Below, one piece after another: positions 1-9,028 of a stretch of 64,000 nucleotides of DNA (its first letter is position 1; each line of letters begins with the position of its first letter). The DNA is from Klebsiella pneumoniae (lineage in GTDB: Bacteria; Pseudomonadota; Gammaproteobacteria; Enterobacterales; Enterobacteriaceae): assembly GCF_000742135.1 (NCBI RefSeq), contig NZ_KN046818.1, positions 3,229,447 to 3,293,446 on the forward strand. The letters are read 5' to 3'. Position numbers and translations under genes: made by a program. A model generated the notes under the pieces. That model was not told the DNA's origin. It did no database searches and saw nothing but the letters and a program-made list of their open reading frames with translations.

Positions 1-511
1 CGAGCAGGCGTAGCGCTTCGCGATTGAAGGCCGGCAGATCGTCCGGCGTTCTGCTGGTGACCAGCTGTTCGTTATCGACCACCACCTCCTGGTCGTAAAA
101 CTCGCCCCCGGCGTTTTTCACATCCACCACAATCGGTTTCACCGCCGTGAGCTTACGTCCGCGGATCACATCGGCGCTGATCAGCAGCTGCGGGCCGTGG
201 CAGATGGCAAACACCGGCTTACCGCCGTTGACAAAATCGCGGGTAAAGGTGACGAAGCGTTCATCACCACGCAGCTGGTCGGGAGAGTAGCCCCCGGGCA
301 GCAATAAGGCATCAAATTCACCCGGTGTGACGTCATTGATGGCTCTGTCGATGGCGACCTCGGCTTCTCCCTGCTTACCCTTCACCGTTTTGCCAGCCTG
401 CTTTTCGATCGTGATGACCTGATGCCCGGCGAGCTTAAAGGCTTCGGCGGGAGAGGTAAATTCAGAATCTTCAAAGTCGTCGGTAATGAGGACGGCTATC
501 TTTTTACTCAT
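1..511 (-). CDS. yhbO: YhbO, DJ-1/PfpI-family stress protein (3' end cut by window edge)
   Basis: The minus-strand frame begins with ATG at 511, preceded by a GGAGG-like site, with MSKKIAVLITDDF followed by an AICHGPQLL block. That block is the nucleophile-elbow cysteine motif of the DJ-1/PfpI family. E. coli YhbO is about 172 residues; about 170 codons are visible here, so only the last few residues and the stop lie outside the window. The family is linked to deglycase or glyoxalase activity and to stress resistance. It is divergent from yraR, as in E. coli. Assignment is firm on sequence and synteny; biochemical activity is inferred from the family. Confidence 0.93.
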   Translation of the reverse strand, partial: MSKKIAVLITDDFEDSEFTSPAEAFKLAGHQVITIEKQAGKTVKGKQGEAEVAIDRAINDVTPGEFDALLLPGGYSPDQLRGDERFVTFTRDFVNGGKPVFAICHGPQLLISADVIRGRKLTAVKPIVVDVKNAGGEFYDQEVVVDNEQLVTSRTPDDLPAFNREALRLL

Positions 512-639
512 GCTTCCTCCACTGTCTGGATGGTCAATGAGGTAATTCCATGATGATGGTGGATACTTACCTTGTAAGGTATTAAGCCTGGAACATGAGC
601 CTGAAAGTGCAAGGCGGAGAATTCTGTAAAGGAGAACCA

Positions 640-1287
640 ATGAGTCAGGTATTATTAACCGGCGCAACCGGGTTAGTTGGCGGTCACTTACTCCGGCTGC
701 TGCAGAATGAGCCCCGTATAAGCACCATCGCCGCGCCGACGCGTCGCCCGCTGGCGCCAGCGGAAGGTGTCTTTAATCCTCACGATCCCCAGCTGACCGA
801 TGCCCTGGCGCAGGTGGTTGACCCGGTGGATATCGTCTTCTGTTGCCTGGGAACGACGCGCCGGGAGGCCGGGAGCAAAGAGGCCTTCGTCCATGCTGAC
901 TACACGCTGGTGGTTGATACCGCGCTGACCGGCAAACGACTGGGTGCGCAACATATGCTGGTGGTTAGCGCGATGGGCGCCAACGCCCACTCGCCGTTTT
1001 TCTACAATCGGGTGAAGGGGGAAATGGAGGCGGCGCTGATTGAGCAAGACTGGCCGCGGCTGACCATCGCCAGGCCGTCGATGCTGTCAGGCGAGCGGGA
1101 AAAAAAGCGGGCCAATGAGACCTTCCTCGCACCATTGTTCCGGCTCTTGCCGGGGAACTGGAAATCCATTGCGGCCCGCGATGTGGCGATCGCCCTGCTG
1201 GCGGAGGCGCTGTCGCCCACCCACGAAGGGGTGCGAATTCTGTCATCATCGGAACTACGGGAGCGCGCCGCGCGGCAGGCTGAATAG
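640..1287 (+). CDS. yraR: YraR, NAD(P)-binding epimerase-like protein
   Basis: A 215-residue Rossmann-fold protein. The N-terminus [18 protein letters not shown] holds the GxxGxxG dinucleotide-binding motif of atypical short-chain dehydrogenases. I start it at ATG 640, with AAAGGAG about 7 bases upstream, not at an earlier in-frame ATG at 595; this gives a length close to E. coli YraR (211). It sits between divergent yhbO and downstream yraQ, as in E. coli. No substrate is known; by fold it would bind NAD(P) and act on a nucleotide sugar or similar compound. Confidence 0.9.
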   Translation: MSQVLLTGATGLVGGHLLRLLQNEPRISTIAAPTRRPLAPAEGVFNPHDPQLTDALAQVVDPVDIVFCCLGTTRREAGSKEAFVHADYTLVVDTALTGKRLGAQHMLVVSAMGANAHSPFFYNRVKGEMEAALIEQDWPRLTIARPSMLSGEREKKRANETFLAPLFRLLPGNWKSIAARDVAIALLAEALSPTHEGVRILSSSELRERAARQAE

Positions 1288-1362
1288 CGGTTTGCAAACG
1301 CAGGCTTCCGGCGTAGTATTCACGGCTTCAATTCATATCCACATTTCTTGCTGGGGAATGCT

Positions 1363-2403
1363 ATGGCTGGTCAGTCTTCATCTCAGGCGGCGTCACCATT
1401 TCAATGGTGGAAACCCGCGCTTTTCTTTCTCGTCGTGATTGTTGGTCTGTGGTACGTCAAATGGCAGCCGTACTACGGGAAAGCCTTCACCGCTGCGGAA
1501 ACCCACAGTATCGGTAAATCCATTCTCGCCCAGGCCGACGCTAACCCGCTGATGGCGGCGTGGGACTATGCGATGGTTTACTTCCTTGCCGTCTGGAAAG
1601 CGGCGGTGCTCGGCGTGCTGCTCGGGTCATTGATTCAGGTTCTCATTCCGCGCGACTGGCTGCTACGCACCCTGGGACAATCGCGGTTTCAGGGCACGCT
1701 GCTGGGAGCGATTTTCTCGCTGCCCGGCATGATGTGCACCTGCTGCGCCGCGCCGGTCACGGCCGGGATGCGCAAACAGCAGGTGTCGATGGGCGGGGCG
1801 CTGGCGTTCTGGATGGGGAACCCGCTGCTCAATCCGGCGACGCTGGTGTTTATGGGTTTTGTTCTGGGCTGGCAGTTTGCGCTGGTTCGCCTGGTGGCGG
1901 GTCTGGCGACAGTATTAACTGTGGCGACGCTGGTGCAGAAATGGGTGAAAGAGGCGGCGACGCAGCCGGTAGCGGTGCCTGCTGCACCGTCGGAAGCGAC
2001 TCAGGGCGGCTTCTTTAGCCGCTGGCTTCAGGCGCTGTGGACGCTGTTCTGGAACACGATCCCGGTTTATATCCTCGCGGTGCTGGTGCTGGGAGCGGCG
2101 CGCGTCTGGCTGTTCCCGCACGCCGATGGCGTGGTGGATAATACGTTGTTCTGGGTTATCGCGATGGCGATCGCCGGCTGCCTGTTTGTGATCCCTACTG
2201 CGGCGGAAATTCCGATTGTGCAGACAATGATGCTGGCGGGTATGGGGACGGCGCCCGCGCTGGCGCTGCTCATCACACTGCCGGCAGTGAGCGTGCCGTC
2301 GCTGATTATGCTGCGTAAAGCCTTCCCGGCCAAAGCGCTGTGGCTGACGGGCGGACTGGTGGCGCTGTGCGGGGCGATTGTCGGTGCGCTGGCGCTGGTG
2401 TAG
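1363..2403 (+). CDS. yraQ: YraQ, inner-membrane permease (DUF318/ArsP-like)
   Basis: A 346-residue, strongly hydrophobic protein with about eight to ten membrane segments. It carries the MMCTCCAAPVTAGMRKQ block (Cys-x-Cys-Cys) typical of the YraQ/ArsP permease family, in which such cysteines are implicated in thiol or organoarsenical transport. ATG 1363 is preferred over an upstream TTG at 1348 because GGGGAA lies just upstream and the length then equals E. coli YraQ. It follows yraR in the same direction after a 75-base gap. The transported substrate is not established. Confidence 0.9.
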   Translation: MAGQSSSQAASPFQWWKPALFFLVVIVGLWYVKWQPYYGKAFTAAETHSIGKSILAQADANPLMAAWDYAMVYFLAVWKAAVLGVLLGSLIQVLIPRDWLLRTLGQSRFQGTLLGAIFSLPGMMCTCCAAPVTAGMRKQQVSMGGALAFWMGNPLLNPATLVFMGFVLGWQFALVRLVAGLATVLTVATLVQKWVKEAATQPVAVPAAPSEATQGGFFSRWLQALWTLFWNTIPVYILAVLVLGAARVWLFPHADGVVDNTLFWVIAMAIAGCLFVIPTAAEIPIVQTMMLAGMGTAPALALLITLPAVSVPSLIMLRKAFPAKALWLTGGLVALCGAIVGALALV

Positions 2404-2436
2404 TTTGCCGTAAACGTACGCATAGCCGGATTGGAT

Positions 2437-2516
2437 GCCGGGTGGCGGCTACGCCTTACCCGGCACACAACGTACAGGGGGCGGTAGCCCGGCTAAGCGC
2501 AGCGCCAGCCGGGAAA
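2437..2516. repeat. REP palindrome pair between yraQ and dolP
   Basis: Two imperfect palindromes lie back to back between the convergent yraQ and dolP genes. At 2437-2465, GCCGGGTGGCGGC pairs with GCCTTACCCGGC. At 2484-2516, GTAGCCCGGC pairs with GCCGGG in the opposite orientation. This is the enterobacterial REP/BIME layout, probably serving as shared 3' structure for both genes. Confidence 0.85.
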
Positions 2517-2524
2517 CTGCAGCT

Positions 2525-3100
2525 TTATTTAATGTAGGTAAAGGCGGTGGTCACCCGGGATACGCCGCTTACCCGGCTGGCAATATCCGCCGCCGCCCGG
2601 CCTTCGCGGTCGGTCACCAGCCCCATCAGGAAGACTTCGCTGTTTTCCGTGGTTACTTTCACGTTCGAGGATTTGACCTGATCGGTGCTCAGGAGCTGCG
2701 AACGCACCTTGGTGGTAATCCAGGTATCAGACGAGGCGGTGCCTAAACCAATCGGCTGGCCCTGGCGCACTTCATTAAACACTTCCGTGGTCCCTTCCAC
2801 GCCCATGGCGATTTGCTTGGCGCGCGCGGAGAGGTCCGGCGTCGGCGACTGGCCGGTCAGCAGGACTTTGCCCTGATAAGCGGTGACGTTGATACGGGCC
2901 TGTTTCTTAATCTGTTCATCTTTCGACAAGGCGCTATTGACGCGCAGTTCCAGGGTACTGTCATCGACCTGGGTTCCCACCGTACGCGGGTCCGTTGCGG
3001 CTTTGGTGCCGACTGCTGCCGTTCCGACTACCGCGGCGGCAACGCAGCCCTGCAGCAGTAGTGCAGAAAGCAGGATGGCGAGGGGCGAGAGAGCCTTCAT
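2525..3100 (-). CDS. dolP: DolP (YraP), outer-membrane lipoprotein with two BON domains
   Basis: A 191-residue lipoprotein. The signal peptide ends in a lipobox LLQGC with the lipidated cysteine at residue 19; residue 20 is Val, so outer-membrane sorting is expected. Two BON domains follow, at about residues 45-115 and 120-190 (the second includes VFLMGLVTDREGRAA). In E. coli, DolP maintains outer-membrane integrity, binds anionic phospholipids near division sites, and influences the BAM complex; expression is sigma-E dependent there. It follows diaA by about 9 bases on the same strand. Length equals the E. coli protein. Confidence 0.96.
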   Translation of the reverse strand: MKALSPLAILLSALLLQGCVAAAVVGTAAVGTKAATDPRTVGTQVDDSTLELRVNSALSKDEQIKKQARINVTAYQGKVLLTGQSPTPDLSARAKQIAMGVEGTTEVFNEVRQGQPIGLGTASSDTWITTKVRSQLLSTDQVKSSNVKVTTENSEVFLMGLVTDREGRAAADIASRVSGVSRVTTAFTYIK

Positions 3101-3109
3101 GTGTTCTCC

Positions 3110-3700
3110 TTAATCGTCCTGGTGTGGAAAAAGAGTGTTATCTATCAAATCGCACAGACAGTTGACGGTCAGCATGTGCATCTCCTGGATACGCGCGCTG
3201 CGATGGGAGGGGATGCGGATTTCGACATCCTGTTGACCTAACAGGCCCGCCAGCTCACCGCCGTCATAGCCGGTTAACGCGACGATGGTCATGTCGCGGG
3301 TCACGGCGGCTTCCACCGCCTTGACGATGTCCCGACTGTTTCCGCGCGTAGAGATCGCCAGCAGCACATCGCCGGCGTGTCCCAGGGCGCGCACCTGCTT
3401 GGCGTAGATCTCGTCATGCAAGCGATCGTTAGCGATGGCGGTTAAGACCACATTATCGGTATTTAGTGCAATGGCAGGTAAACCAGGGCGTTCCGTTTCA
3501 AAGCGATTAATCATGCTGGCAGCAAAATGCTGTGCGTTGGCGGCGGAGGTGCCATTACCACAACAGAGGATTTTGTTGCCGTTAAGCAGGGACTGGACGA
3601 GCGTCATCGCCGCCCGGGAGATGGCGTCCGGGAGTGCTTCCGCTGCGGCAATTTGGGTTTGAATGCTTTCGGTAAAGCAGGCTTTGATTCTGTCGAGCAC
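3110..3700 (-). CDS. diaA: DiaA, DnaA initiator-associating protein
   Basis: A 196-residue SIS-domain (phosphosugar isomerase fold) protein, nearly identical to E. coli DiaA in what I recall of its sequence. DiaA forms tetramers that bind DnaA and promote its assembly at oriC, ensuring timely initiation. The start is GTG at 3700, with AAGGGAT upstream, giving [12 protein letters not shown] and the exact E. coli length. An in-frame ATG at 3736 would add 12 residues without family support. It lies downstream of lpoA-yraN and upstream of dolP. Confidence 0.95.
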   Translation of the reverse strand: MLDRIKACFTESIQTQIAAAEALPDAISRAAMTLVQSLLNGNKILCCGNGTSAANAQHFAASMINRFETERPGLPAIALNTDNVVLTAIANDRLHDEIYAKQVRALGHAGDVLLAISTRGNSRDIVKAVEAAVTRDMTIVALTGYDGGELAGLLGQQDVEIRIPSHRSARIQEMHMLTVNCLCDLIDNTLFPHQDD

Positions 3701-3725
3701 GGGATCCCTTACTTCTGGTATTACG

Positions 3726-4112
3726 CTATTCGCCAAAGGCGTTTTTTAGCCATTGGATGTCGTTTCCGGTGAAGGCTACCACATCGAAACGGCAATCCAC
3801 AGTCTCAAAGCTCCCATTCTGTCGGCAGAGCCACAAACGGGCGGCTTTAAGCAGTCGTTGTTGTTTTTGCGGAGTGACGCTGGCTGCCGCATCACCGTAC
3901 CGGGCGCTACGGCGGTAGCGCACTTCGATAAAAACGGTGACCGTGCCGTCGCGCATGATAAGGTCAATTTCGCCGCCACGCTCGCGGGCATTGGCGGCGA
4001 TAAAACGCAGGCCCTGGCCTTCCAGCCAGCGGCGAGCCTGGTTTTCCCAGGCATCGCCGGTCTGTTTGCTTAGCTGGCCGGAACGATTTTTCCCTGCTGG
4101 TACTTGAGCCAT
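3726..4112 (-). CDS. yraN: YraN, UPF0102 endonuclease-like protein
   Basis: A 128-residue member of UPF0102. The family has a restriction-endonuclease-like core, visible here as [12 protein letters not shown], then [13 protein letters not shown] and FIEVRYRR, which supply the Glu/Asp and E-x-(K/R)-type residues of such folds. Its 5' end overlaps the lpoA 3' end by 43 bases, suggesting translational coupling. The cellular role is not settled. E. coli YraN is 131 residues. Confidence 0.93.
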   Translation of the reverse strand: MAQVPAGKNRSGQLSKQTGDAWENQARRWLEGQGLRFIAANARERGGEIDLIMRDGTVTVFIEVRYRRSARYGDAAASVTPQKQQRLLKAARLWLCRQNGSFETVDCRFDVVAFTGNDIQWLKNAFGE

Positions 4113-6178
4113 GACAGTTTCCTGTTAATCACGCAATCCTGGTTGGCCGTCAGATCGCCGGTATTGCCGTTCAGCTCGAAGCCAGGCGTCTGGCGCATTT
4201 GCGTGAAGTGATTTGCCAGTGACCAGGCGTCAGCGCCCATGGCATACAGACGCGCCAGCGAGTAGTCATTACGCACCGCGGACAGCGCCTGCTGCATTAG
4301 AGACGGATTGCTGCCGGCCAGCATGGGGATCTCACTATACTGCAAGCCTTCCATCTCCAGACGGAAATCCGGCCCCGCGGTGCCCTGGGCGCTGCGCGAG
4401 CTGGCGTACAGGGTGACATTGCTCTGGCTGCCGTTGCGCATGGCGATCATCGGTTTGATATAGGCAATCTGTTCCGGGGTGGCGAGGATATAGGCCGCAT
4501 CGACGCTGCCGCCGCTGCTTACCGGCATCTCATCCGCACTGCCGAGGATGCTGTTCTGCGCTGATGGCAGGGTGGAGACCGGGGTGCCGCTCAGCGCAAT
4601 GCCCCCGCCGCCGTTCACGCCGGCGCGCAGTTCGGCCGTGGATCCAAAACGTTGCTGCAGGACGCTGGCGCCGCCCAGCTTCAGCCACTCGTCGGCAAAA
4701 GCGCTAACCACACGATCGCCCAGCGCGCCGCGCGGAACCAGCAGCAGTGGGGTCTGTTTCCCCTGTTGGTGGATATGTCGGGCGGCGTCACGCGCTTCGT
4801 CTTCCGGAGAAAGCGCGAAATAGCAGAGGTTAGCGCGGCTTTCGACTTTTTCCGGCTGGTTGAGGGCCAGCACATTGAGCGGCGTGTTGCTCTTGATAAC
4901 CTCTTCAACGTTTTCTTTCAGCAACGGCCCAACCACCAGGGTGGCGCCATCCTGCTGCGCCTGGGCGAGCAGCTGGCTTATCGGCTGGGTGGTGGTGTCG
5001 TAAATTTTCAGTTCCGCAGAAGGGTTGGCGGCGGTTGCGACCACGGGCTGCGGCTGTGCGGCCGGCGCGGTAACCGGCTGGGTGGCCGGGGAAGCGGTAG
5101 TCTGCGGCGTGGCGGATGTTGCCGGCGCCTGGGCTGCCGGTTCCGCAGCAGGCGCTGCCTGGTCCTGCGTCGGGGCCTGAACCGGATCAGCGCGGCTTCC
5201 GGTGGCGGTAAGATCGCTGATTTCTGCCTGCGACGGACTCACCACATCATCATTACCGGAGACATTCGCCGCCTGGGCGACCTGGGCGGGAACCGCGCTG
5301 CCCGTCACCGACGGCGCGCCGTTTTTGGCGGCTTCAAAGCCCTGCTGGATAGTGCGGCCGAAGATCGACGCCTGACCGTTCAGCGGCAGAAAAAGCGCAA
5401 TCTTGTTGATGGACGCAGGCTTATAGTTTTGCATATTCACAAGCGCCGTCGGCAGCATTTTAGCGCCCGGGTTTTGCGGATAGCGCGTCTGCCAGTCTTT
5501 AACGCCCGCTTTCAGTAGCGTCGGATCGTTGCGGTTGTCAAACCACATCCGCTGCAGATCCAGCCAGCCCTGGAGGATATTTTCATCGGCGTTGATCACC
5601 AGCGCATTGGCCTGGTCCTGGGGCATCGAGGTGAGCGCTTGCCAGGTCGCATCAATATTTTTCTGACGCTGTTTGGCGTCACTCAGCAGCGGCTGCTGGG
5701 CGATTAAGGCGCGCAGCAGGGTCAGCGATGGTTTGCCCTGGCTGGCATCGATTTGCGCCTGCCAGTAGCGCGCCTGCTGAGGCTGCTCAAGGTTTGTCGG
5801 ATCGATCTTAGCCAGCAGATTACGGGCGGCCTGATAATCGTTCTGCGCCAGCTTCACTTCCACCGCCAGCAGCGACTGTTCACGGGCCTGAGTGCTGTTC
5901 AGGTTCGCCGGCAGCTGGTTAAACAGGTCGATAGCCTGCTGCTTCTTCCCTTCCTGCAGTAGTGCACGAATGGCGAGTAATTGCCAGTTGGTCTTGCTAT
6001 CATTCGTGCTTTGCTGCATCTGCTGTAAGTAGAAACTGGAGTTGGCCTGCGACGTACCCTGCATAAACGCCGCGCTTTGATCCTGCGTGTGGGTGCCGCA
6101 GCCAGCAAAAATAAGAGTCGCCAGCAATACGGGCAGGCAGCGCGCGGGCTTAGAACGAAGAAATGTTGACGGTACCAT
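4070..6178 (-). CDS. lpoA: LpoA, outer-membrane lipoprotein activator of PBP1a
   Basis: A 702-residue lipoprotein with lipobox IFAGC (Cys27). The N-terminal region, about residues 30-250, matches the helical TPR-like domain of LpoA; the C-terminal half matches its periplasmic binding protein-like domain that contacts PBP1a. Between about 310 and 420 lies a long low-complexity Ala/Pro/Gln/Thr linker, longer than in E. coli (678 residues total), which fits Klebsiella. I start at ATG 6178 ([10 protein letters not shown]), the closest start to the signal peptide; an upstream ATG at 6253 would add 25 non-signal residues. It is divergent from rsmI and heads lpoA-yraN-diaA-dolP. Confidence 0.95.
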   Translation of the reverse strand: MVPSTFLRSKPARCLPVLLATLIFAGCGTHTQDQSAAFMQGTSQANSSFYLQQMQQSTNDSKTNWQLLAIRALLQEGKKQQAIDLFNQLPANLNSTQAREQSLLAVEVKLAQNDYQAARNLLAKIDPTNLEQPQQARYWQAQIDASQGKPSLTLLRALIAQQPLLSDAKQRQKNIDATWQALTSMPQDQANALVINADENILQGWLDLQRMWFDNRNDPTLLKAGVKDWQTRYPQNPGAKMLPTALVNMQNYKPASINKIALFLPLNGQASIFGRTIQQGFEAAKNGAPSVTGSAVPAQVAQAANVSGNDDVVSPSQAEISDLTATGSRADPVQAPTQDQAAPAAEPAAQAPATSATPQTTASPATQPVTAPAAQPQPVVATAANPSAELKIYDTTTQPISQLLAQAQQDGATLVVGPLLKENVEEVIKSNTPLNVLALNQPEKVESRANLCYFALSPEDEARDAARHIHQQGKQTPLLLVPRGALGDRVVSAFADEWLKLGGASVLQQRFGSTAELRAGVNGGGGIALSGTPVSTLPSAQNSILGSADEMPVSSGGSVDAAYILATPEQIAYIKPMIAMRNGSQSNVTLYASSRSAQGTAGPDFRLEMEGLQYSEIPMLAGSNPSLMQQALSAVRNDYSLARLYAMGADAWSLANHFTQMRQTPGFELNGNTGDLTANQDCVINRKLSWLKYQQGKIVPAS

Positions 6179-6241
6179 AAGTGTCCAGTGATATTTTTTT
6201 GGCTCAATGCTCAATATTAAATCGGCAATACGGACGAGACA
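6179..6241. promoter_or_regulatory. lpoA / rsmI divergent control region
   Basis: The only 63 bases between the lpoA start and the rsmI start must carry both 5' ends. The stretch is AT-rich beside the GC-rich coding sequence on both sides. No clear operator was recognised. Confidence 0.5.
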
Positions 6242-7105
6242 ATGAAACAACACGAATCAGCGGATAATTCTCAGGGGCAGCTCTATATTGTGCCCACTCC
6301 GATAGGAAATCTGTCTGATATCACGCAGCGTGCACTGGAAGTGCTGCAAGCCGTTGATTTAATTGCAGCGGAAGATACCCGTCATACCGGTTTGCTGCTG
6401 CAACATTTTGCGATAAACGCCCGTTTGTTTGCGCTTCACGACCATAACGAGCAGCAAAAGGCGGAAACCCTGCTTGCCAAACTGAAAGAAGGGCAAAACA
6501 TCGCGCTGGTTTCCGATGCCGGCACGCCGCTGATTAACGATCCTGGTTACCATCTGGTGCGCACCTGCCGCGAAGCGAATATTCGCGTGGTGCCGCTGCC
6601 GGGCCCCTGTGCGGCTATCGCCGCCCTGAGCGCCGCCGGCCTGCCTTCCGACCGTTTCTGTTATGAAGGCTTCCTGCCGGCGAAATCGAAAGGCCGCCGC
6701 GATACCCTGAAAGCGCTGGAAGAAGAGCCGCGCACCCTTATCTTCTATGAGTCGACCCACCGTCTGGTGGAGAGCCTGGAGGATATCTGCGCGGTACTGG
6801 GAGAATCCCGCTATGTGGTGCTGGCTCGTGAGCTGACCAAAACCTGGGAGTCGATCCATGGCGCGCCGATTGGTGAGCTGGTGGCGTGGGTGAAAGAAGA
6901 TGAAAACCGTCGCAAAGGCGAGATGGTGCTGATCGTCGAAGGTTTCAAGGCTCAGGAAGAGGCGCTGCCGGCGGCCGCGCTGCGTACTCTGGCGCTGCTG
7001 CAGGCGGAGCTGCCGCTGAAGAAAGCCGCCGCGCTGGCCGCGGAAATCCACGGCGTGAAGAAAAATGCGTTGTATAAGTACGCCCTGGAGCAGCAGGGGG
7101 AGTAA
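6242..7105 (+). CDS. rsmI: RsmI, 16S rRNA (cytidine1402-2'-O)-methyltransferase
   Basis: A 287-residue SAM-dependent methyltransferase of the tetrapyrrole-methylase fold. Visible family blocks are [15 protein letters not shown] near the N-terminus, [35 protein letters not shown] and [10 protein letters not shown]. It 2'-O-methylates C1402 in the decoding centre, working with RsmH, which methylates N4 of the same base. The length matches E. coli (286). A Fic gene starts 3 bases after its stop, so the two are probably co-transcribed. Confidence 0.97.
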   Translation: MKQHESADNSQGQLYIVPTPIGNLSDITQRALEVLQAVDLIAAEDTRHTGLLLQHFAINARLFALHDHNEQQKAETLLAKLKEGQNIALVSDAGTPLINDPGYHLVRTCREANIRVVPLPGPCAAIAALSAAGLPSDRFCYEGFLPAKSKGRRDTLKALEEEPRTLIFYESTHRLVESLEDICAVLGESRYVVLARELTKTWESIHGAPIGELVAWVKEDENRRKGEMVLIVEGFKAQEEALPAAALRTLALLQAELPLKKAAALAAEIHGVKKNALYKYALEQQGE

Positions 7106-7108
7106 ACG

Positions 7109-8110
7109 ATGAGCCGTTACCAACCGCCGTTTAGCATCACACCCTCGGTCCTCAACCTTGTCGTTGAGATTGGGGAATTGCTTGGGCATTGGTCGGCGAA
7201 ACGTGGACAAGCATCGCCGTTGCTGCGTAAAGAAAACCGCATTCGTACTATTCAGGCGTCACTCGCGATTGAACATAATAGCCTGAGCATGGAACAGGTA
7301 ACGGCGCTGCTGGAAGGCAAACGGGTTCTGGCGCCGGCTAAGGATATTCAGGAAGTGAGAAATGCCATTCGTGCTTATGAATTAATGCCCGGATGGCATG
7401 CGGCAAACATTAGCGATCTTCTGACGGCGCATAAAACGCTGATGACCGGGCTGGTTGATCGTCCAGGCGCTTTACGTGGCGGAAACGTCGGCATTTATCG
7501 CGGTACGCAGGTGATACATATGGCTCCGCCTGCTGCCCAGGTCCCAAGATTGATCGCTGATTTACTCAGTTGGCTGGAACACACCGAGCTACATCCTTTA
7601 ATTGCCAGTTCAGTTTTTCACTACGAGTTTGAGTTCATTCACCCTTTCGCTGATGGCAATGGTCGGATGGGGCGTTTATGGCAGACGTTGATTCTAAGCC
7701 AGTGGCGTCAGGAATTGGCCTGGCTGCCGGTTGAAACGCTGATCCACCATCAGCAAGAACGTTATTACGACATTTTAGGTGCTTGTGATAAAACCAGTGA
7801 TTGCACGCTATTCGTGACCTGGATGTTGCAAAATATCCTGGCGGCGCTGAAAGAAGGTCTGGAAACTTCATTCATCGTGTCGGAAGAAATGTCGGAAGAA
7901 ATGTCGGAAGAAATCGACGTCAAATTAGCCCCACCGGAAAACGCAATTTTGCGTTTGCTAACCGAAAAGCCGGAATTAACGGCGAGAGCGCTGGCGGAGA
8001 TCTTGGGGATATCAGCACGTACGGTTGAGCGTCATCTGCAAGGGCTACAGGCGAAAGGGAGATTGATTCGCATAGGCGCCAAAAAAGGTGGAAGCTGGCT
8101 GGTTAAGTAG
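7109..8110 (+). CDS. Fic-domain protein with N-terminal inhibitory motif and C-terminal winged helix
   Basis: A 333-residue protein. The Fic active-site loop H178-P-F-A-D-G-N-G-R-M-G-R189 is complete, including the catalytic His and the two Arg that bind ATP phosphates. S51-LAI-E55-HN resembles the auto-inhibitory helix motif of class II Fic enzymes, placed N-terminal to the Fic core. Residues 275-333 look like a winged-helix DNA-binding domain (TARALAEILGISARTVERHLQGLQ). Between them lies SEEM-SEEM-SEEI, encoded by three 12-bp repeats. Family members usually transfer AMP to a protein hydroxyl; the target here is unknown. Start ATG 7109 follows GGGGGAG inside rsmI. Base composition is visibly less GC-rich than rsmI, suggesting later acquisition. 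Confidence 0.88.
   Translation: MSRYQPPFSITPSVLNLVVEIGELLGHWSAKRGQASPLLRKENRIRTIQASLAIEHNSLSMEQVTALLEGKRVLAPAKDIQEVRNAIRAYELMPGWHAANISDLLTAHKTLMTGLVDRPGALRGGNVGIYRGTQVIHMAPPAAQVPRLIADLLSWLEHTELHPLIASSVFHYEFEFIHPFADGNGRMGRLWQTLILSQWRQELAWLPVETLIHHQQERYYDILGACDKTSDCTLFVTWMLQNILAALKEGLETSFIVSEEMSEEMSEEIDVKLAPPENAILRLLTEKPELTARALAEILGISARTVERHLQGLQAKGRLIRIGAKKGGSWLVK
7880..7915 (+). repeat. Three tandem 12-bp units in the Fic gene linker
   Basis: The unit TCGGAAGAAATG occurs at 7880-7891 and 7892-7903, and again at 7904-7915 with a final C instead of G. It encodes Ser-Glu-Glu-Met/Ile three times, exactly between the Fic domain and the winged helix. A gain or loss of a unit would keep the reading frame and only change linker length. 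Confidence 0.95.
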
Positions 8111-8144
8111 AACCAGCCGCCATGATGTTCCACTCAGCGTGCAA

Positions 8145-8918
8145 TTACACTATCTTCAGTTCCACCTTTTTGCTGCTTAACGCTGCACGGTCATTTTCAC
8201 TAATGCCGTCGTCGGTGATCACGCAGTCTATCTTTTCCATCGGCAGTACCTGGTTAAAGCCCCGGCGATTGAATTTGCTGGCGTCGAGCACGGCGATCAC
8301 CTGATGCGCGGCGGCGGCCATCACGCTGCTGATGGAGTAGCCTTCGTTAAAGGTGGTGATGCCATTGGTGGCGTCGATACCGTCGGCGCCGACAAACATC
8401 AAATCGGCGCAAATACCTTGCAGCGAACGTTCGGCAATCGTGCCGTGCATCGAATGCGTTTTGTGCCGCACGGTACCGCCGCACACCACCAGGGTGATAT
8501 CTTTATTTTCTGCCAGAGTAAACGCGGCGGGCAGGCTGTTGGTGATGACGGTGATATTGGTCATCCGTACTAATGCTTCGGCGATAAGAAGAGTGGTGCT
8601 ACCGCTATCGAGGATCACCGTCATACCTTCACGGATCATCGCTGCCGCGGCATGGGCGATGCGCTTTTTGGGATCGCTGGCAAGCTGATAGCGGTCTTCA
8701 AGCACCACTTCCTGATTCTCGGCGTCGGTCAGGTCGCTACCCGCACGGGCGGCGCCGCCGTGAAAACGGGTTAACAGTCCTTTTTCTTCCAGTAAGCGGA
8801 GATCGGCGCGGATCGTTACCTCAGAGATGCCAAAGAGATTCGAAAGGTCTAGAACCAATACGCTACCCTGCGTATTCACCATATCGACAATTTTGTTCCT
8901 TCGTTCAAATGAGTTCAT
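8145..8918 (-). CDS. gatR: GatR, DeoR-family repressor of the galactitol genes
   Basis: A 257-residue DeoR-type regulator. The N-terminal winged helix, about residues 5-58, ends in the family block GLLTRFHGGAAR; residues about 75-230 form the DeoR sensor domain that binds a phosphorylated sugar (VILDSGSTTLLIAEAL and VGADGIDATNGIT). It lies at the distal end of the gat cluster, where gatR is found in E. coli and Klebsiella. CGAAAGG repeats upstream suggest its own promoter and autoregulation. Effector specificity (galactitol-1-P or tagatose-6-P) is inferred. Confidence 0.88.
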   Translation of the reverse strand: MNSFERRNKIVDMVNTQGSVLVLDLSNLFGISEVTIRADLRLLEEKGLLTRFHGGAARAGSDLTDAENQEVVLEDRYQLASDPKKRIAHAAAAMIREGMTVILDSGSTTLLIAEALVRMTNITVITNSLPAAFTLAENKDITLVVCGGTVRHKTHSMHGTIAERSLQGICADLMFVGADGIDATNGITTFNEGYSISSVMAAAAHQVIAVLDASKFNRRGFNQVLPMEKIDCVITDDGISENDRAALSSKKVELKIV

Positions 8919-8955
8919 CTTGATTTGCCTGATAATTAACTCATCTCAGTGTAAT

Positions 8956-8993
8956 CGAAGGGTAACGAAAGGTGAACGATAATTTTCGAAAGG
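8956..8993. promoter_or_regulatory. Candidate GatR operator upstream of gatR
   Basis: The motif CGAARGG occurs in direct repeat at 8956-8961 (shortened), 8966-8972 and 8987-8993. Spacings are 10 and 21 bases, so the copies lie on one face of the helix. The core GAAGGGTAACG (8957-8967) recurs almost unchanged before gatZ. Direct repeats of this kind are usual for DeoR-family operators. No experimental site is known to me. Confidence 0.5.
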
Positions 8994-9028
8994 TTGGATG
9001 AGCCAGCGCTGATGGCTGGCTCGGGCGG

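Noticed and set aside
2430..2516. Possible CRISPR-like repeats in REP regions
   Set aside because: The palindromes are REP elements, few in number, with no regular spacers; no cas genes are in the window.
4652..5518. 288-codon open frame antisense to lpoA
   Set aside because: Antisense to the Ala/Pro/Gln-rich lpoA linker; the translation is Arg/Gly repeats caused by codon bias.
6359..7210. 283-codon open frame antisense to rsmI
   Set aside because: It lies on the opposite strand of a clear rsmI; it has Gln/Arg/His-rich low-complexity translation typical of a shadow of GC-rich coding DNA and no known domain.
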